This document shows positions 25,973 through 34,919 of a DNA stretch of 64,000 nt, piece by piece. Position numbers and translations under genes: made by a program. Positions within the stretch are counted from its first letter, which is position 1. Each line of letters begins with the position of its first letter. This DNA comes from Sphingopyxis sp. (lineage in GTDB: Bacteria > Pseudomonadota > Alphaproteobacteria > Sphingomonadales > Sphingomonadaceae), in the NCBI GenBank assembly GCA_013823985.1, contig PNNB01000055.1, forward strand, positions 62,001 through 126,000. The letters run 5' to 3'. The notes beneath the pieces were generated by a model. It ran no database searches. It was given only the letters and a program-made list of their open reading frames with translations, and was not told where the DNA came from.

Positions 25973-27373
25973 ATGGACCATCCAACCCGACAATCGGGTT
26001 GGACCGATGGTCACTTGAAAAGGAACTTGGTGGTGAATAACCTAACATTGACATATCGTTCGCCCGGGCAGATCAAACCGCGGCATAAACAGTGGCGTCC
26101 ACATACCCCTGAACAGATTGGCCTGATTGAGAAGTCGCTACGTGAACACGGGTGCGTAGAGCCTGTGCTCATTGACAGCGAGGACCGCGTTGTATGCGGC
26201 CAGGCTGTTGTCATCGCCGCACAGAATATCGGGCTCAATAGCATACCGGTAATTTGTGTGGACCATCTGAGCGACGAGCAGCTTCGCGCCTATGCGATCA
26301 AGGCAAATCGCATCGCCGACATTGCCGGCTACGATGAGGCGTTGCTCGCACTCGAGCTGAACGAGATCAACGAGCTGCTTGGTGGTGACCTTGATTTTGC
26401 CGATTTTGGATTTGAGCCGGCCGAACTCGACAGAATTTTAGGGCTCACGGATATTGAGCGAGACGAGCTGCTCGACGTGGTTCCTGACATTCTGCCTGAA
26501 CAGGCTGTGAGCAAGCCCGGTGATCTGTGGCTGATTGGCGACCACCGACTTTATTGCGGTGATGCGCTTATCAATGACAGTTACGTGATACTGCTTGACG
26601 GTCAGCTGGCGCAATTGGTCTTAAGCGATTTGCCATATAATCTTCCTGCTAAAACGATCTCGGGAAATGGCAAATTCCAACACCGCGATTTTTTGCAGGC
26701 AGCCGGCGAGCTGTCGCCCGACCAGTTTACACGTTGGTTGACCAAAGGTCTCCGACTGATGCGTGCGCATAGCGTCGATGGTTCATTGCATATGCTGTTC
26801 ATGGGCAGACAGTTTTTGCTGGAACTGCTGCGTGCTGGAAAGATCGTTTATGACGACCTGAAGGACATCGTCACATGGGTTAAAAAGTCGGGGGGACAAG
26901 GACCTCTATATCGGTCGCAAACAGAGTTTATCGTAATCTACAAAAGCGGAAAAGGCAAATATATCAACAATGTAAAGCTCGGAAAATATGGGAGAAACCG
27001 GACAAACGCGTGGTTTTACGACGGCATGAACACCCCGTCGGCCGAGCGGGATGAACTTCTGGCTTCGCATCCAACATGCAAGCCGGTCGAACTTTTGGCC
27101 GACGCGATACTCGACACCTCCACAAAAGGCTCGATTGTTCTAGATCCCTTTGCCGGCTCTGGCAGCCTGATCCTGGCAGCCCACAAGGTCCAGCGCCGCG
27201 CGTATGCAATGGAACTGGATCCGCTCTATGTCGATGTCAGTCTGCGCCGAATTTACAATACGCTCGGCATAGATGCCGTCCGTGCATCGGACGGTGCGTC
27301 GTTTGCCGATCTCGATGCCCAGGCGCGGGAAAAATCCGATTCCAACAAAACCGCGATGGAGTCAGCGGTATGA
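25973..27373 (+). CDS. ParB-domain site-specific DNA methyltransferase with altered catalytic motif
   Basis: 466 residues. The N-terminus is a ParB-like domain (VEPVLIDSEDRVVCGQAVVIAAQNIGL) in which the usual GHGR motif is replaced by GQAV. The C-terminal part is a beta-class N4/N6 methylase: motif IV reads SDLPYN where family members have TDPPYN, then motif I DPFAGSGSLILAA near the end. The Pro-to-Leu change falls in the catalytic pocket and could weaken or abolish activity. The natural start may be the GTG near 26029. It overlaps the next gene by ATGA. Such genes occur in prophages as modification enzymes. Confidence 0.85.
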   Translation: MDHPTRQSGWTDGHLKRNLVVNNLTLTYRSPGQIKPRHKQWRPHTPEQIGLIEKSLREHGCVEPVLIDSEDRVVCGQAVVIAAQNIGLNSIPVICVDHLSDEQLRAYAIKANRIADIAGYDEALLALELNEINELLGGDLDFADFGFEPAELDRILGLTDIERDELLDVVPDILPEQAVSKPGDLWLIGDHRLYCGDALINDSYVILLDGQLAQLVLSDLPYNLPAKTISGNGKFQHRDFLQAAGELSPDQFTRWLTKGLRLMRAHSVDGSLHMLFMGRQFLLELLRAGKIVYDDLKDIVTWVKKSGGQGPLYRSQTEFIVIYKSGKGKYINNVKLGKYGRNRTNAWFYDGMNTPSAERDELLASHPTCKPVELLADAILDTSTKGSIVLDPFAGSGSLILAAHKVQRRAYAMELDPLYVDVSLRRIYNTLGIDAVRASDGASFADLDAQAREKSDSNKTAMESAV

Positions 27374-28125
27374 CCAAGAATTCAAAGCGCGCGGACCCGT
27401 CACGGTCCGGTCCTCGCCAACCCAACCCTGACGGATATCAGGTTGGACCGGGTTATCCACCCTATCACACACGCTTTGAAAAGGATGCACCGTCCCCAAA
27501 CCCACGCGGGCGTCCAGCGAAGAAGAAACAGGAGGCTCTAATGAATTCTCTCGACACTTTTCAGAACAGCATCATCAAACATGGGGAGACTAAAATGCCC
27601 CTTTTTCGCGACGGTGAAAATGTGGAACTGACGCGGATTGAGGCGTTCCTAGACGTCGTTTTCAAACAAGCCGTCAAGGGAAATGCCAAGGCGCTGGCGC
27701 TATATATGATGGCACAAAAGGAAGCTGCAGAGGCCGCGAAGGAATTTCGGGAAGGGATATTACTTGCTGCGAACGAACACATAGATCGCTGGCTGGCCGA
27801 GTTCCTTCAGAATGAACGCAACGGTAAGCCGATGCCCCCATTTGTCTATCCCGATCCTCGTGACATTATCATCAATCCTGACGGCTCGGTTGAAATTGTT
27901 GGCCCGATTAATGTGCAGCAGCATCTGCTCATGGATGAGATGATGCACCATCGAGACGAGCATATAGAGCTTTGGGATAAAGTCCTGATGGTTCGCAAAT
28001 CATCCCGAAATGATCTGGAACGCGAATGGCGCAAGCGCTCGAAGTTCATAGAGAAAATGAACAGTGTGATGCCGCCGAGATTGCGAAAGGCGTTACCACC
28101 TCTGGAAAAGTATCTTTGCGAATAG
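27370..28125 (+). CDS. DUF5681 domain protein
   Basis: 251 residues from an ATG overlapping the methylase stop. The N-terminal region YQVGPGYPPYHTRF then SPNPRGRPAKKK is the DUF5681 signature, found beside phage or element methylases and terminases. The rest is helical and charged. Its role is unknown; coupling to the methylase suggests they act together or share a phage origin. An upstream extension of the frame (from 27076) runs inside the methylase gene and is not credible. Confidence 0.85.
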   Translation: MTKNSKRADPSRSGPRQPNPDGYQVGPGYPPYHTRFEKDAPSPNPRGRPAKKKQEALMNSLDTFQNSIIKHGETKMPLFRDGENVELTRIEAFLDVVFKQAVKGNAKALALYMMAQKEAAEAAKEFREGILLAANEHIDRWLAEFLQNERNGKPMPPFVYPDPRDIIINPDGSVEIVGPINVQQHLLMDEMMHHRDEHIELWDKVLMVRKSSRNDLEREWRKRSKFIEKMNSVMPPRLRKALPPLEKYLCE

Positions 28126-28261
28126 ATGAGATTCAAATCGTATATTCTGAGGACGACCATCCATCGTTGGCCAGAGTTTTTTGTTGAAATACAACGTCTG
28201 CGATAGTGGCAAATACCTTTTCACTGTAGCTATGAATCTATAAAAACGGTGTGCCGGACGT

Positions 28262-28819
28262 TCAGAATATCTGGAACCCGGTCACCGATTTGCTCTTGGT
28301 CGACACCTCGCATATAAAATCATGCCGCGACCATGCTCCGAAACCGTTTTGCAATTTGAGACCACTGCCATGAACGGTAACGGTCACATCGCCGCCCGCT
28401 GTCACCTTTCGGTCGATACCTTTTTTATCGGGGATGCCGAACATGCTCTCCCAATCATATTCCCATTTGGCGCTCGCCTCCGCGTAATATTTGCACATGA
28501 TAAGCGCATCGTTGTCATCGATTTCGGTCATTTGCGACGCTTGGCTATTTTTGTTCAGTTGGCTGACCGTGCCTTCGCCAGCTGGATCAGCAGGTGCTCT
28601 GTCCGGTGCGGCAACAAATGCGATCGTTATTACTGCACCAATCGCGAGCAGCACTCCAATACAAGACAATAGCCCCTTTTGCGCAGCGGGAGGTGGCGGT
28701 TCCGAACCAGGTTTGTCTATATTCTCAAATTCATCGACATTGACCCCCAACAATTTGGCCTGCTTAATAAGCTCCTCATGTAATTTTCCCGCCACATCGA
28801 TCTCCGTCGTTATCAACAT
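28262..28819 (-). CDS. Hypothetical single-pass membrane protein
   Basis: 185 residues. A short cytoplasmic-type N-terminus with PPPPAAQK is followed by one hydrophobic helix (about 49-70, LLSCIGVLLAIGAVITIAFVA) and a soluble beta-type domain with two cysteines. It is transcribed opposite to the neighbours within the inserted segment. No family was recognised. Confidence 0.65.
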   Translation of the reverse strand: MLITTEIDVAGKLHEELIKQAKLLGVNVDEFENIDKPGSEPPPPAAQKGLLSCIGVLLAIGAVITIAFVAAPDRAPADPAGEGTVSQLNKNSQASQMTEIDDNDALIMCKYYAEASAKWEYDWESMFGIPDKKGIDRKVTAGGDVTVTVHGSGLKLQNGFGAWSRHDFICEVSTKSKSVTGFQIF

Positions 28820-28874
28820 AAATACATATTATAGTTGATAAACTCGGTTCGCATTCAAAGCCAATGCTTTGTGC

Positions 28875-29084
28875 ATGGACATGCGCAAACTTGTTGGAGA
28901 GAACACAGCCCGGATCCGGAAGGAAAAGGGCCTGACGCAAGAGGCGCTTGCGGAGAAATCTGGGCTTAGCCAGCAGTATATTTCAGGACTGGAAAACGGG
29001 CAGCGAAATCCAACGATTGTGACGCTTTACGAGCTAGCGAACGCTCTTGGTGTTAGCCATGTTGAACTGGTTGATCCGCGCTAG
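28875..29084 (+). CDS. Small XRE-family transcriptional regulator
   Basis: 69 residues from ATG at 28875 (28881 also possible). Nearly the whole protein is one HTH_3 domain: NTARIRKEKGLTQEALAEKS then LSQQYISGLENGQRNPTI. It probably regulates genes of the inserted segment, perhaps the divergent membrane protein gene 55 bp away. No ribosome site is evident. Confidence 0.88.
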   Translation: MDMRKLVGENTARIRKEKGLTQEALAEKSGLSQQYISGLENGQRNPTIVTLYELANALGVSHVELVDPR

Positions 29085-29187
29085 CAGGCCCGCCATGCAG
29101 AATGTGGTCCTTGGTGATGAAAACGGCGCCGTTCTGTACAAACCTATCGTGCGACCCGGCGACCTCCGCGGGTTCATAGACATACAT
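29053..29187 (-). CDS. Short ORF or gene remnant between XRE and gap
   Basis: A 44-residue frame (MYVYEPAEVAGSHDRFVQNG and on) lies 21 bp downstream of the GAPDH stop on the same strand and overlaps the 3' end of the XRE gene. The composition looks like genuine protein, but it has no recognised family. It may be the beginning of a gene cut by the insertion to its left. Confidence 0.35.
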   Translation of the reverse strand: MYVYEPAEVAGSHDRFVQNGAVFITKDHILHGGPASADQPVQHG

Positions 29188-29208
29188 GTCGGCTGACGGC
29201 GCTATTTG

Positions 29209-30216
29209 CTAAATCAGCTTCGCCATAGCCAGCGCAGTGTCCGCCATGCGCGTCGCAAAGCTCCATTCGTTGTCGTACCAAGCGAGAACGCGAACCAATC
29301 TTCCATCGACAACATCGGTCTGGCGCGAAGCAACGATGGAAGATTCTGTACGGTGCGTCAAATCGACGGATACCAGTGGTTCGGCCGTCATGGCCAGCAC
29401 GTCCTTCATCGGGCCATCTGCAGCCTTTTGAAGGGCTTCATTCACCTCTTCAATCGAAACCTCGCGTGAAGCAGACACCGCTAAATCTATCACGGACACA
29501 TTTGGGGTTGGTACGCGGATCGACGACCCGTGCAGCTTCCCTCGCAGTTCGGGCAAAACGAGCCCAATCGCATTCGCAGCGCCGGTAGATGTTGGGATCA
29601 TCGAGAGAGCTGCTGCCCGTGCGCGGTAGAGGTCTTTGTGAACGGCATCGAGCGTGGGCTGGTCGCCGGTATAGGCGTGTACCGTTGTCATGTAGCCGCG
29701 TTCGATGCGAAAGAGATCGTTCAGTACCTTAGCCACGGGCGCGAGCACGTTGGTCGTGCACGAGCCGTTCGAAACCACGACATCGTCGGTGGTCAGGGTT
29801 TCATGGTTGACCTTGAAGACGATTGTCTTGTCCGCCCCTTCACATGGCGCCGAAACGAGGACGCGCTTTGCACCTGCTTCAAGGTGAGCCTTTGCCTTCT
29901 CTTTCGTTGTGAATAGTCCGGTGCATTCGAGAGCGATATCTATGCCAAATTTCGCATGCGGCAGGTTCGCAGGTTCGCGTTCCGAAGATATGATGATCTT
30001 CCCTGAACCAACATCAATCCAGTCTGCGCCGACTTCAATTGGTCCGGAATACGGGCCATGGGTCGAGTCATATTTCAGGAGATGGGCTAGTGTTTCGACA
30101 GGACCCAGGTCGTTGATTGCGACTACCTCGATATCGGTACGGCGAAGCTCGATGATCGAACGTAAGGTGAGCCGTCCAATGCGTCCAAAGCCGTTGATTG
30201 CAACCTTCACGGTCAT
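29209..30216 (-). CDS. gap: Type I glyceraldehyde-3-phosphate dehydrogenase
   Basis: 335 residues from ATG 30216, preceded by AGGAG. The Rossmann motif INGFGRIGR, the catalytic C153 in SNGSCTTN (Ser-Asn-Gly instead of the usual Ser-Asn-Ala before Ser-Cys) and the C-terminal WYDNEW are all present. It interconverts glyceraldehyde 3-phosphate and 1,3-bisphosphoglycerate. GAPDH is a classic oxidant-sensitive enzyme, so a plasmid copy next to redox-repair genes may be a spare or variant form. A palindromic regulon site lies 85 bp upstream. Divergent from rpiA. Confidence 0.95.
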   Translation of the reverse strand: MTVKVAINGFGRIGRLTLRSIIELRRTDIEVVAINDLGPVETLAHLLKYDSTHGPYSGPIEVGADWIDVGSGKIIISSEREPANLPHAKFGIDIALECTGLFTTKEKAKAHLEAGAKRVLVSAPCEGADKTIVFKVNHETLTTDDVVVSNGSCTTNVLAPVAKVLNDLFRIERGYMTTVHAYTGDQPTLDAVHKDLYRARAAALSMIPTSTGAANAIGLVLPELRGKLHGSSIRVPTPNVSVIDLAVSASREVSIEEVNEALQKAADGPMKDVLAMTAEPLVSVDLTHRTESSIVASRQTDVVDGRLVRVLAWYDNEWSFATRMADTALAMAKLI

Positions 30217-30300
30217 GCGCGTCTCCTCTGCTTTAAATCGCGGGCCGCTACGAACGACAACCGGCTTGAGCATCCGCTCTGGCGCCAGCCTGAACTGTGA

Positions 30301-30319
30301 TGTATGCGTCGTGCATAGA
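30301..30319. promoter_or_regulatory. Regulon palindrome (TATATGC-N5-GCATATA type) between gap and rpiA
   Basis: TGTATGC-GTCGT-GCATAGA fits the 19-bp palindrome found repeatedly in this island, with changes only in the outermost positions. It lies in the divergent gap/rpiA intergenic region and could serve either gene. Confidence 0.6.
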
Positions 30320-30447
30320 TCTATCACCCGGCAATGCCAAGGTCAACACGGCAGCAACGTTGACTCGCTCAATTCAGGCCGGATGATTAACGCCACACCG
30401 ACATTGGCCGTGGCATGTCGCCGCAACAACCATGAGGAACGTGTCCG

Positions 30448-31134
30448 ATGTCCAGACTCGAATCGGAAAAAGCGCTCGCAGCAGCGAGAGCAGTTGACGA
30501 AGTTCGCGCTGGCATGCTTGTCGGGTTAGGGACCGGGAGTACTGCCGCATATGCCGTGAAAAGCCTCAGCGATCGTATACGGCAGGGCCTTCGCATCACT
30601 GCGGTCGCCACATCTCAAGCGACGGAAACCCTTGCTCGCCGTCTGCAGGTGCCTCTTGTCCCGTTTCAGCGGATCAGTTCGGTTGACCTGACAATCGACG
30701 GCGCCGATGAAATCGACAACCAATTCCAAGCCATCAAGGGCGGAGGTGGCGCGCTGCTTCGAGAGAAGGTCATAGGTACCGCATCCACCCGCATGATAGT
30801 CATAGCCGACTCCAGTAAACTCGTGCCGCAACTTGGCAAATTCCCATTGCCTGCTGAAGTGGTGCCCTTTGCTACCGAGTTTGCACGTGCACGCCTAGCC
30901 GAACTCGGAGCCAGCGTCACGCTTCGTGTGGCCGGTGCAGCGCCCTTTCTCACCGATCAGGGCAATCACATCTTGGACGCGACCTGGAGCAAGCTAGCCA
31001 GTCCGAGCGAGATCGCAGCAGCGCTTGCTGCGATTCCTGGCATTGTGGAACATGGCCTATTTCTTGACCAGATAGATACGATAATGATCGCGCGTGGTGA
31101 CACAGTCGAGGTGCGACACCGGGGACAGGCTTAG
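30448..31134 (+). CDS. rpiA: Ribose-5-phosphate isomerase A
   Basis: 228 residues with the RpiA signature motifs GLGTGSTAAYAV, DGADEID and KGGGGALLREK. It interconverts ribose 5-phosphate and ribulose 5-phosphate in the pentose phosphate pathway. AGGAA precedes the ATG by eight bases. Together with gap it suggests carbon rerouting toward NADPH, which supplies thioredoxin for the Msr enzymes in this island; that link is inference. Confidence 0.95.
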   Translation: MSRLESEKALAAARAVDEVRAGMLVGLGTGSTAAYAVKSLSDRIRQGLRITAVATSQATETLARRLQVPLVPFQRISSVDLTIDGADEIDNQFQAIKGGGGALLREKVIGTASTRMIVIADSSKLVPQLGKFPLPAEVVPFATEFARARLAELGASVTLRVAGAAPFLTDQGNHILDATWSKLASPSEIAAALAAIPGIVEHGLFLDQIDTIMIARGDTVEVRHRGQA

Positions 31135-31407
31135 GGCCTTGCTGGCAATCACGATGCATGGCGGCTCAGACAGCAGTGATTTTTCGGCTGCAACCTATGT
31201 GAATATCGCGCAGAATAGGCTTTTCTCATAGCGTATAGCTATCGCCTCGTACCGACCCTTTGATAAACCGAACAATTTTTACGGCGCGTTCGATGTGTCA
31301 AAACCTGTCAAAACCTTTTCAAACAGAGCATTCTCCATCCTTTACACGCACCAAGAGGCCAAGGGTATGACTTGCTGTCTATGCACCGCGCGCATATAGA
31401 TGCGGCG

Positions 31408-31965
31408 ATGCATGGATCTAGAGACCGCAATATTTTTGGCGCATTCGCGCTTATGATCAGCGATGACATTGTACGCGCAAGTTCATCGCGAGCGCCGGAA
31501 GCTGGACCCGCGGGGTCAGCGCTTGCACTGCTAGCGCACAAGCCCGGGATTTCGATCCGCATGCTGGCGGTCGGCGTGGGACTTTCACATGCAGGGACAG
31601 TGCGTCTCGTCGATCGCCTGGTTTCAGAGGGATTGATCGAGCGAAGAGGTCATTCCACAGATGGACGCACCCGCTCCATCTTTCTTACTTCACTTGGTAA
31701 AACCGCTAGCGACGAGGTCCTAGCATCGCGAGATGAAGTGCTCGCTGAAGGATTGTCGGTCCTGGATGCAGCCGAGATGAAGATCTTGTGCGACATCGCC
31801 GAACGCGTGCTACGCTCTCGGCTTGAAAATCTTGCGCAATCATACCGCATCTGCCGCCTATGTTGCTACGAGGGCTGCACAAATTGTCCGGTTGACGACG
31901 AGTTATATAAGCGCGGGGTTGATCGTGCGAATAGTACTAGCGGGTTGGTCGATCCGCAAAGCTAA
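31408..31965 (+). CDS. MarR-family regulator with C-terminal CX2CX4CX2C motif
   Basis: 185 residues from ATG 31408. The winged helix is clear (ISIRMLAVGVGLSHAGTVRL, RLVSEGLIERR, DGRTRSIFLT). Near the C-terminus CRLCCYEGCTNC supplies a CX2CX4CX2C cluster, which could bind zinc or a metal centre or act as a thiol sensor. A second regulator of the same kind lies at 48464. Frames to 31372 add residues encoded by a partly palindromic sequence (31378-31400, with GCGCATATAG) that resembles the regulon palindrome, so the inner start and autoregulation are preferred. The gap upstream (31135-31407) also holds a tandem 10-bp repeat GTCAAAACCT (31297-31316). Confidence 0.88.
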   Translation: MHGSRDRNIFGAFALMISDDIVRASSSRAPEAGPAGSALALLAHKPGISIRMLAVGVGLSHAGTVRLVDRLVSEGLIERRGHSTDGRTRSIFLTSLGKTASDEVLASRDEVLAEGLSVLDAAEMKILCDIAERVLRSRLENLAQSYRICRLCCYEGCTNCPVDDELYKRGVDRANSTSGLVDPQS

Positions 31966-31970
31966 GCCGC

Positions 31971-32729
31971 TTAATATTGAGCGAGAAGATAAGCGGCCAA
32001 AAATCCTATAACCGTGATCAGACCTATGAACGGCGGGGCATTCTCAAAGGCTTCCGGGATCATTGCTTCGGCCAGCATGGCGATCACGGCACCAGCAGCA
32101 AACGAGAGGATGGTCGGCGCGTGGGTTTCTCCCGAGCCTAACAGCGCGTTACCTGCCGCCGCCGCAATGCCTATAAGCAGCGGGATGCCGACCCACACCG
32201 AATAAATGTAGCTGCGCGAGCGACCGGCAACTTTCATTCCTGAGGTACTCGACAGTCCCTGCGGCAAATTTGCAAGGAAGAAGCCGGCAACCACGGCTAG
32301 ACTGATTTTGCCGCCTCCGGCGACAGACATTCCGATCACCAAAGCTTCGGGAATACCGTCGAGAACACTTCCGACAGCGATTGCGGCTCCGCTGCCGTGA
32401 TGATCTTGCTCACTCGGTTGCTCGGTGCATTCGCCGCACCGCTTACGGTGCTCCGCTCCGCTGCGGGCAAGATACCAGTTCGTGCCACTGAAAATCGCGG
32501 CGCCGGCTAGCAAGGCGAGGATCGACCATGGTCCCATGCCTTCTGTTACTTGGCCGCCGACAAGTTCGGTTGCGACGACAGCGATCAAGACGCCGCCGCC
32601 AAAGCCCATGATCGCCGCAATCATCCGGTGGGTTAGCTTACCGAAGAAAATGTCTGCTGCGATCGCGCCGATAAGCAGACCGCTGCCCGATACCAACCCC
32701 CACAAGCCAGCGATAAGGAACTCAGACAT
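31971..32729 (-). CDS. ZIP-family metal transporter
   Basis: 252 residues, eight predicted helices. The ZIP helix IV/V motifs are visible: GSVLDGIPEALVIG and GFFLANLPQGLSS. A cytosolic loop carries RKRCGEC, a cysteine motif shared with the paralogue at 62 kb. It likely imports zinc or another divalent metal. Start ATG 32729 with AGGAG ten bases upstream. Its gene converges with the MarR gene, 5 bp apart. Confidence 0.9.
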   Translation of the reverse strand: MSEFLIAGLWGLVSGSGLLIGAIAADIFFGKLTHRMIAAIMGFGGGVLIAVVATELVGGQVTEGMGPWSILALLAGAAIFSGTNWYLARSGAEHRKRCGECTEQPSEQDHHGSGAAIAVGSVLDGIPEALVIGMSVAGGGKISLAVVAGFFLANLPQGLSSTSGMKVAGRSRSYIYSVWVGIPLLIGIAAAAGNALLGSGETHAPTILSFAAGAVIAMLAEAMIPEAFENAPPFIGLITVIGFLAAYLLAQY

Positions 32730-32822
32730 CGGCGCGATACTCCTGTGGGCAATGACGGGGCGCGTTCGCAAAACCCTTATCAATGAATCGAGAAGGCGGC
32801 TTCGTCTGGATCATCAGCCTAT

Positions 32823-33344
32823 TCAATCCAAACGCCAATATGGCCGTGCAATGTGGCAGCTATAACCGTCCGGATGGCGCATGAGATATTTTTGGTGCTC
32901 GGGTTCGCCCTCCCAGAAATGCTCCTCCGGGTTAATCTCAGAGACAACTGGTCCGGGCCAACGCCCGGACGCCTCAATCTCGGCAATCGTCGTCAAGGCA
33001 ATCTCCTTCTGCTCCTCGCTGGTGTAGAAGATCGCTGAGCGGTAGCTCGGACCAAAGTCGCTGCCCTGCTGCTCATAAGTCGTCGGGTCATGGATCTGGA
33101 AAAAGAGTTCCAGTAGTGAGCGGTAGCTCAGAACGTCAGGATCGAAGACCACTTCCACGGCTTCCGCATGGCCATAATGATTGCGGTAGGTCGGATTGGG
33201 CAATTCACCGCCGATATATCCTGTGCGCGTCGTCACCACTCCGTTGGCTTGGCGGAGCAATTCTTCAACGCCCCAAAAGCACCCGCCAGCAAGGATCGCT
33301 CGTTCTGACTTAAGCCCATCCATACCGGCGGCTGATCGGCTCAT
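32823..33344 (-). CDS. msrA: Peptide methionine (S)-S-oxide reductase MsrA (copy 1)
   Basis: 173 residues. The catalytic GGCFWG motif has Cys22; the family blocks [37 protein letters not shown] and EPEHQKYL are complete, and a second cysteine near the C-terminus (GYSCHI) can act as resolving residue. It repairs oxidised methionine in proteins. This stand-alone copy diverges from the two MsrB-linked copies at 38.9 and 60.1 kb. Confidence 0.95.
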   Translation of the reverse strand: MSRSAAGMDGLKSERAILAGGCFWGVEELLRQANGVVTTRTGYIGGELPNPTYRNHYGHAEAVEVVFDPDVLSYRSLLELFFQIHDPTTYEQQGSDFGPSYRSAIFYTSEEQKEIALTTIAEIEASGRWPGPVVSEINPEEHFWEGEPEHQKYLMRHPDGYSCHIARPYWRLD

Positions 33345-33410
33345 TTTTCGTTCGCCTTCCGAAATCTCACCAGCTTCGTAGTCACAAACTCAAGCCGGAT
33401 TTGCAGCATC

Positions 33411-34619
33411 TCAAGTTACCTTGGAGACATTCGCAAGCTCGGTCTGGACATCTGAGCCTCTTATAAGGGTCAGATCCACGGGACAGCGATCCGCGATTTC
33501 TAGGATTCGGGCCCGCTGCTCATCATCTAAAGGTCCTTCAAGCACAACATTACGGGTAAATCTGTCGGGCGGCATCATGCCTGCTACTTTCTCGTGCGTC
33601 ACAGTGGTACTCGCCCGCTCTAGCGGAAATCCCTTACGCTCGGCGTAAAGCCGCATCGTCATCACCGTACATGCCGCGAGCCCGGCGGAGACCAGCTCGT
33701 AGGGCGACAGTCCGCTTCCAAGGCCCCCTACCGAAGCGGGTTCGTCCGCGAGCAACATATGCTCGCCGCTACGGACAGTCAGTTGAAATTTCCCCGTAAG
33801 GGTCTCCGTAGCGACTACGCCCTTGGCGATTTCAACTTGTGGAAGATCGGCTGTAAGCGGCGGCAAATAGCGGTTGGCCCATGCAGCGACCATCGACGAC
33901 GCGTAGTTCGCGTCGTCGACGTTCGTGAGAAGATGATCCGCTGTGTCGAGCGATATGAAACTTTTTGGATGGCGGGACGCCACGAATATGCGCGACGCAT
34001 GGTCGATGCCGACCACCTGATCCAGTGGGGAGTGCATGATCAGCACCGGGCGGCGCAGAGCGGCAATGGATTTATCAACATCAATGCCCTCAATTGCATC
34101 GACGAAGCTGCGGCGGATCAGAAACGGTCGGCCAGCGATCTCTACCATGGCCTCGCCGTCACGTGCGATCGTGTCGAGATCATTCTGTTCAAAGAGGCGC
34201 AAGATATGCTGCAGGTCGGCAGGCGCGCCGATCGTTGCTACTGCGGCAATATCTGGCATCTCTGCTGCGGCCAAGATTGCTGCGGTGCCACCCAGGCTAT
34301 GCCCAACAAGCAGCGAGGGTGTCATACCCGCAGCAGTCATCGCCTGTGCGGCTGCCCGCAGATCTTCGATGTCTGCGGCGATGCTTACAGCATCGCCCGG
34401 CGCAATGCTCAACCCTGTACCGGCAAAATCGAACCTTAAAACGCCTATACCTGCCCGTGACAGCGCACGGGACATGTGTACGGCAGCGCGACTGTCTTTC
34501 CCGCATGTGAAGCAGTGCGCGAAGATCGCCCAGCCGCGCGGTGTGCCTACCGGCGGTTCGAGATGCCCGGTGAGTTGAGAGCCACCGTCACGCGTGAACG
34601 TAAATGTCTTGCCTGCCAT
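33411..34619 (-). CDS. Fusion of alpha/beta-hydrolase and OsmC-family peroxidase
   Basis: 402 residues. The N-terminal 255 residues are an alpha/beta hydrolase with nucleophile S108 in GHSLGG and a later HSPLDQVV acid loop. The C-terminal 140 residues are an OsmC/Ohr fold with both redox cysteines, in GLAACTVMT and RCPVDLTL. OsmC proteins reduce organic hydroperoxides; the fusion partner may cleave ester substrates. Two regulon palindromes lie about 100-160 bp upstream. This fusion is a known bacterial architecture. Confidence 0.93.
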   Translation of the reverse strand: MAGKTFTFTRDGGSQLTGHLEPPVGTPRGWAIFAHCFTCGKDSRAAVHMSRALSRAGIGVLRFDFAGTGLSIAPGDAVSIAADIEDLRAAAQAMTAAGMTPSLLVGHSLGGTAAILAAAEMPDIAAVATIGAPADLQHILRLFEQNDLDTIARDGEAMVEIAGRPFLIRRSFVDAIEGIDVDKSIAALRRPVLIMHSPLDQVVGIDHASRIFVASRHPKSFISLDTADHLLTNVDDANYASSMVAAWANRYLPPLTADLPQVEIAKGVVATETLTGKFQLTVRSGEHMLLADEPASVGGLGSGLSPYELVSAGLAACTVMTMRLYAERKGFPLERASTTVTHEKVAGMMPPDRFTRNVVLEGPLDDEQRARILEIADRCPVDLTLIRGSDVQTELANVSKVT

Positions 34620-34723
34620 GTCGAACCTCCGGCGCGGGGTGTGGCGATATCGCTCCCAGCGCGCCTGAAGAAGCGTCAGCGGAGCGCCCCGCCAGCCAGT
34701 TACGTCATTCCGATGGTTCTATT

Positions 34724-34784
34724 CTATATGCGGGGTGCATATAGGCAAGCCCCCGGATCATTATTTATATGCGCTGCGCATATA
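34724..34784. promoter_or_regulatory. Paired regulon palindromes upstream of the hydrolase-OsmC gene
   Basis: Site A, 34725-34743, is TATATGC-GGGGT-GCATATA; site B, 34766-34784, is TATATGC-GCTGC-GCATATA (perfect 9-bp arms). Their starts are 41 bp apart, the same spacing as the pair at 37289/37330, and the sequence between the sites is also similar in both places. Nothing else is recognisable in the gene-free stretch 34620-34919, which is AT-rich on the right. Confidence 0.75.
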
Positions 34785-34919
34785 TATGAGATCAGCTATT
34801 GCGGCGGTTTCAAAGGAATATATTTATAAGAAGCATCGATAGATGAATAATTTTCTCAATCGAATCAACTATTTAATCAACCTAGCTCATACTTGAACTG
34901 ACCTAAATGATTCACTGAC

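Larger units (their letters stand above)
25620..29190. mobile_element. Putative inserted segment carrying methylase, DUF5681 and XRE genes (ends undefined)
   Basis: The left limit is inferred from abrupt loss of homology in the SDF transporter; the right limit lies before the GAPDH gene. Inside are genes typical of prophages and integrative elements (ParB-domain methylase, DUF5681 protein, XRE regulator) with noticeably lower GC than the flanks. I see no integrase, transposase, terminal repeats or target duplication, so this may be a degraded or partial element. Confidence 0.5.

Noticed and set aside
27076-27369. Upstream extension of the DUF5681 frame
   Set aside because: It lies inside the methylase gene in another frame; the ATGA-overlap start at 27370 fits the domain.
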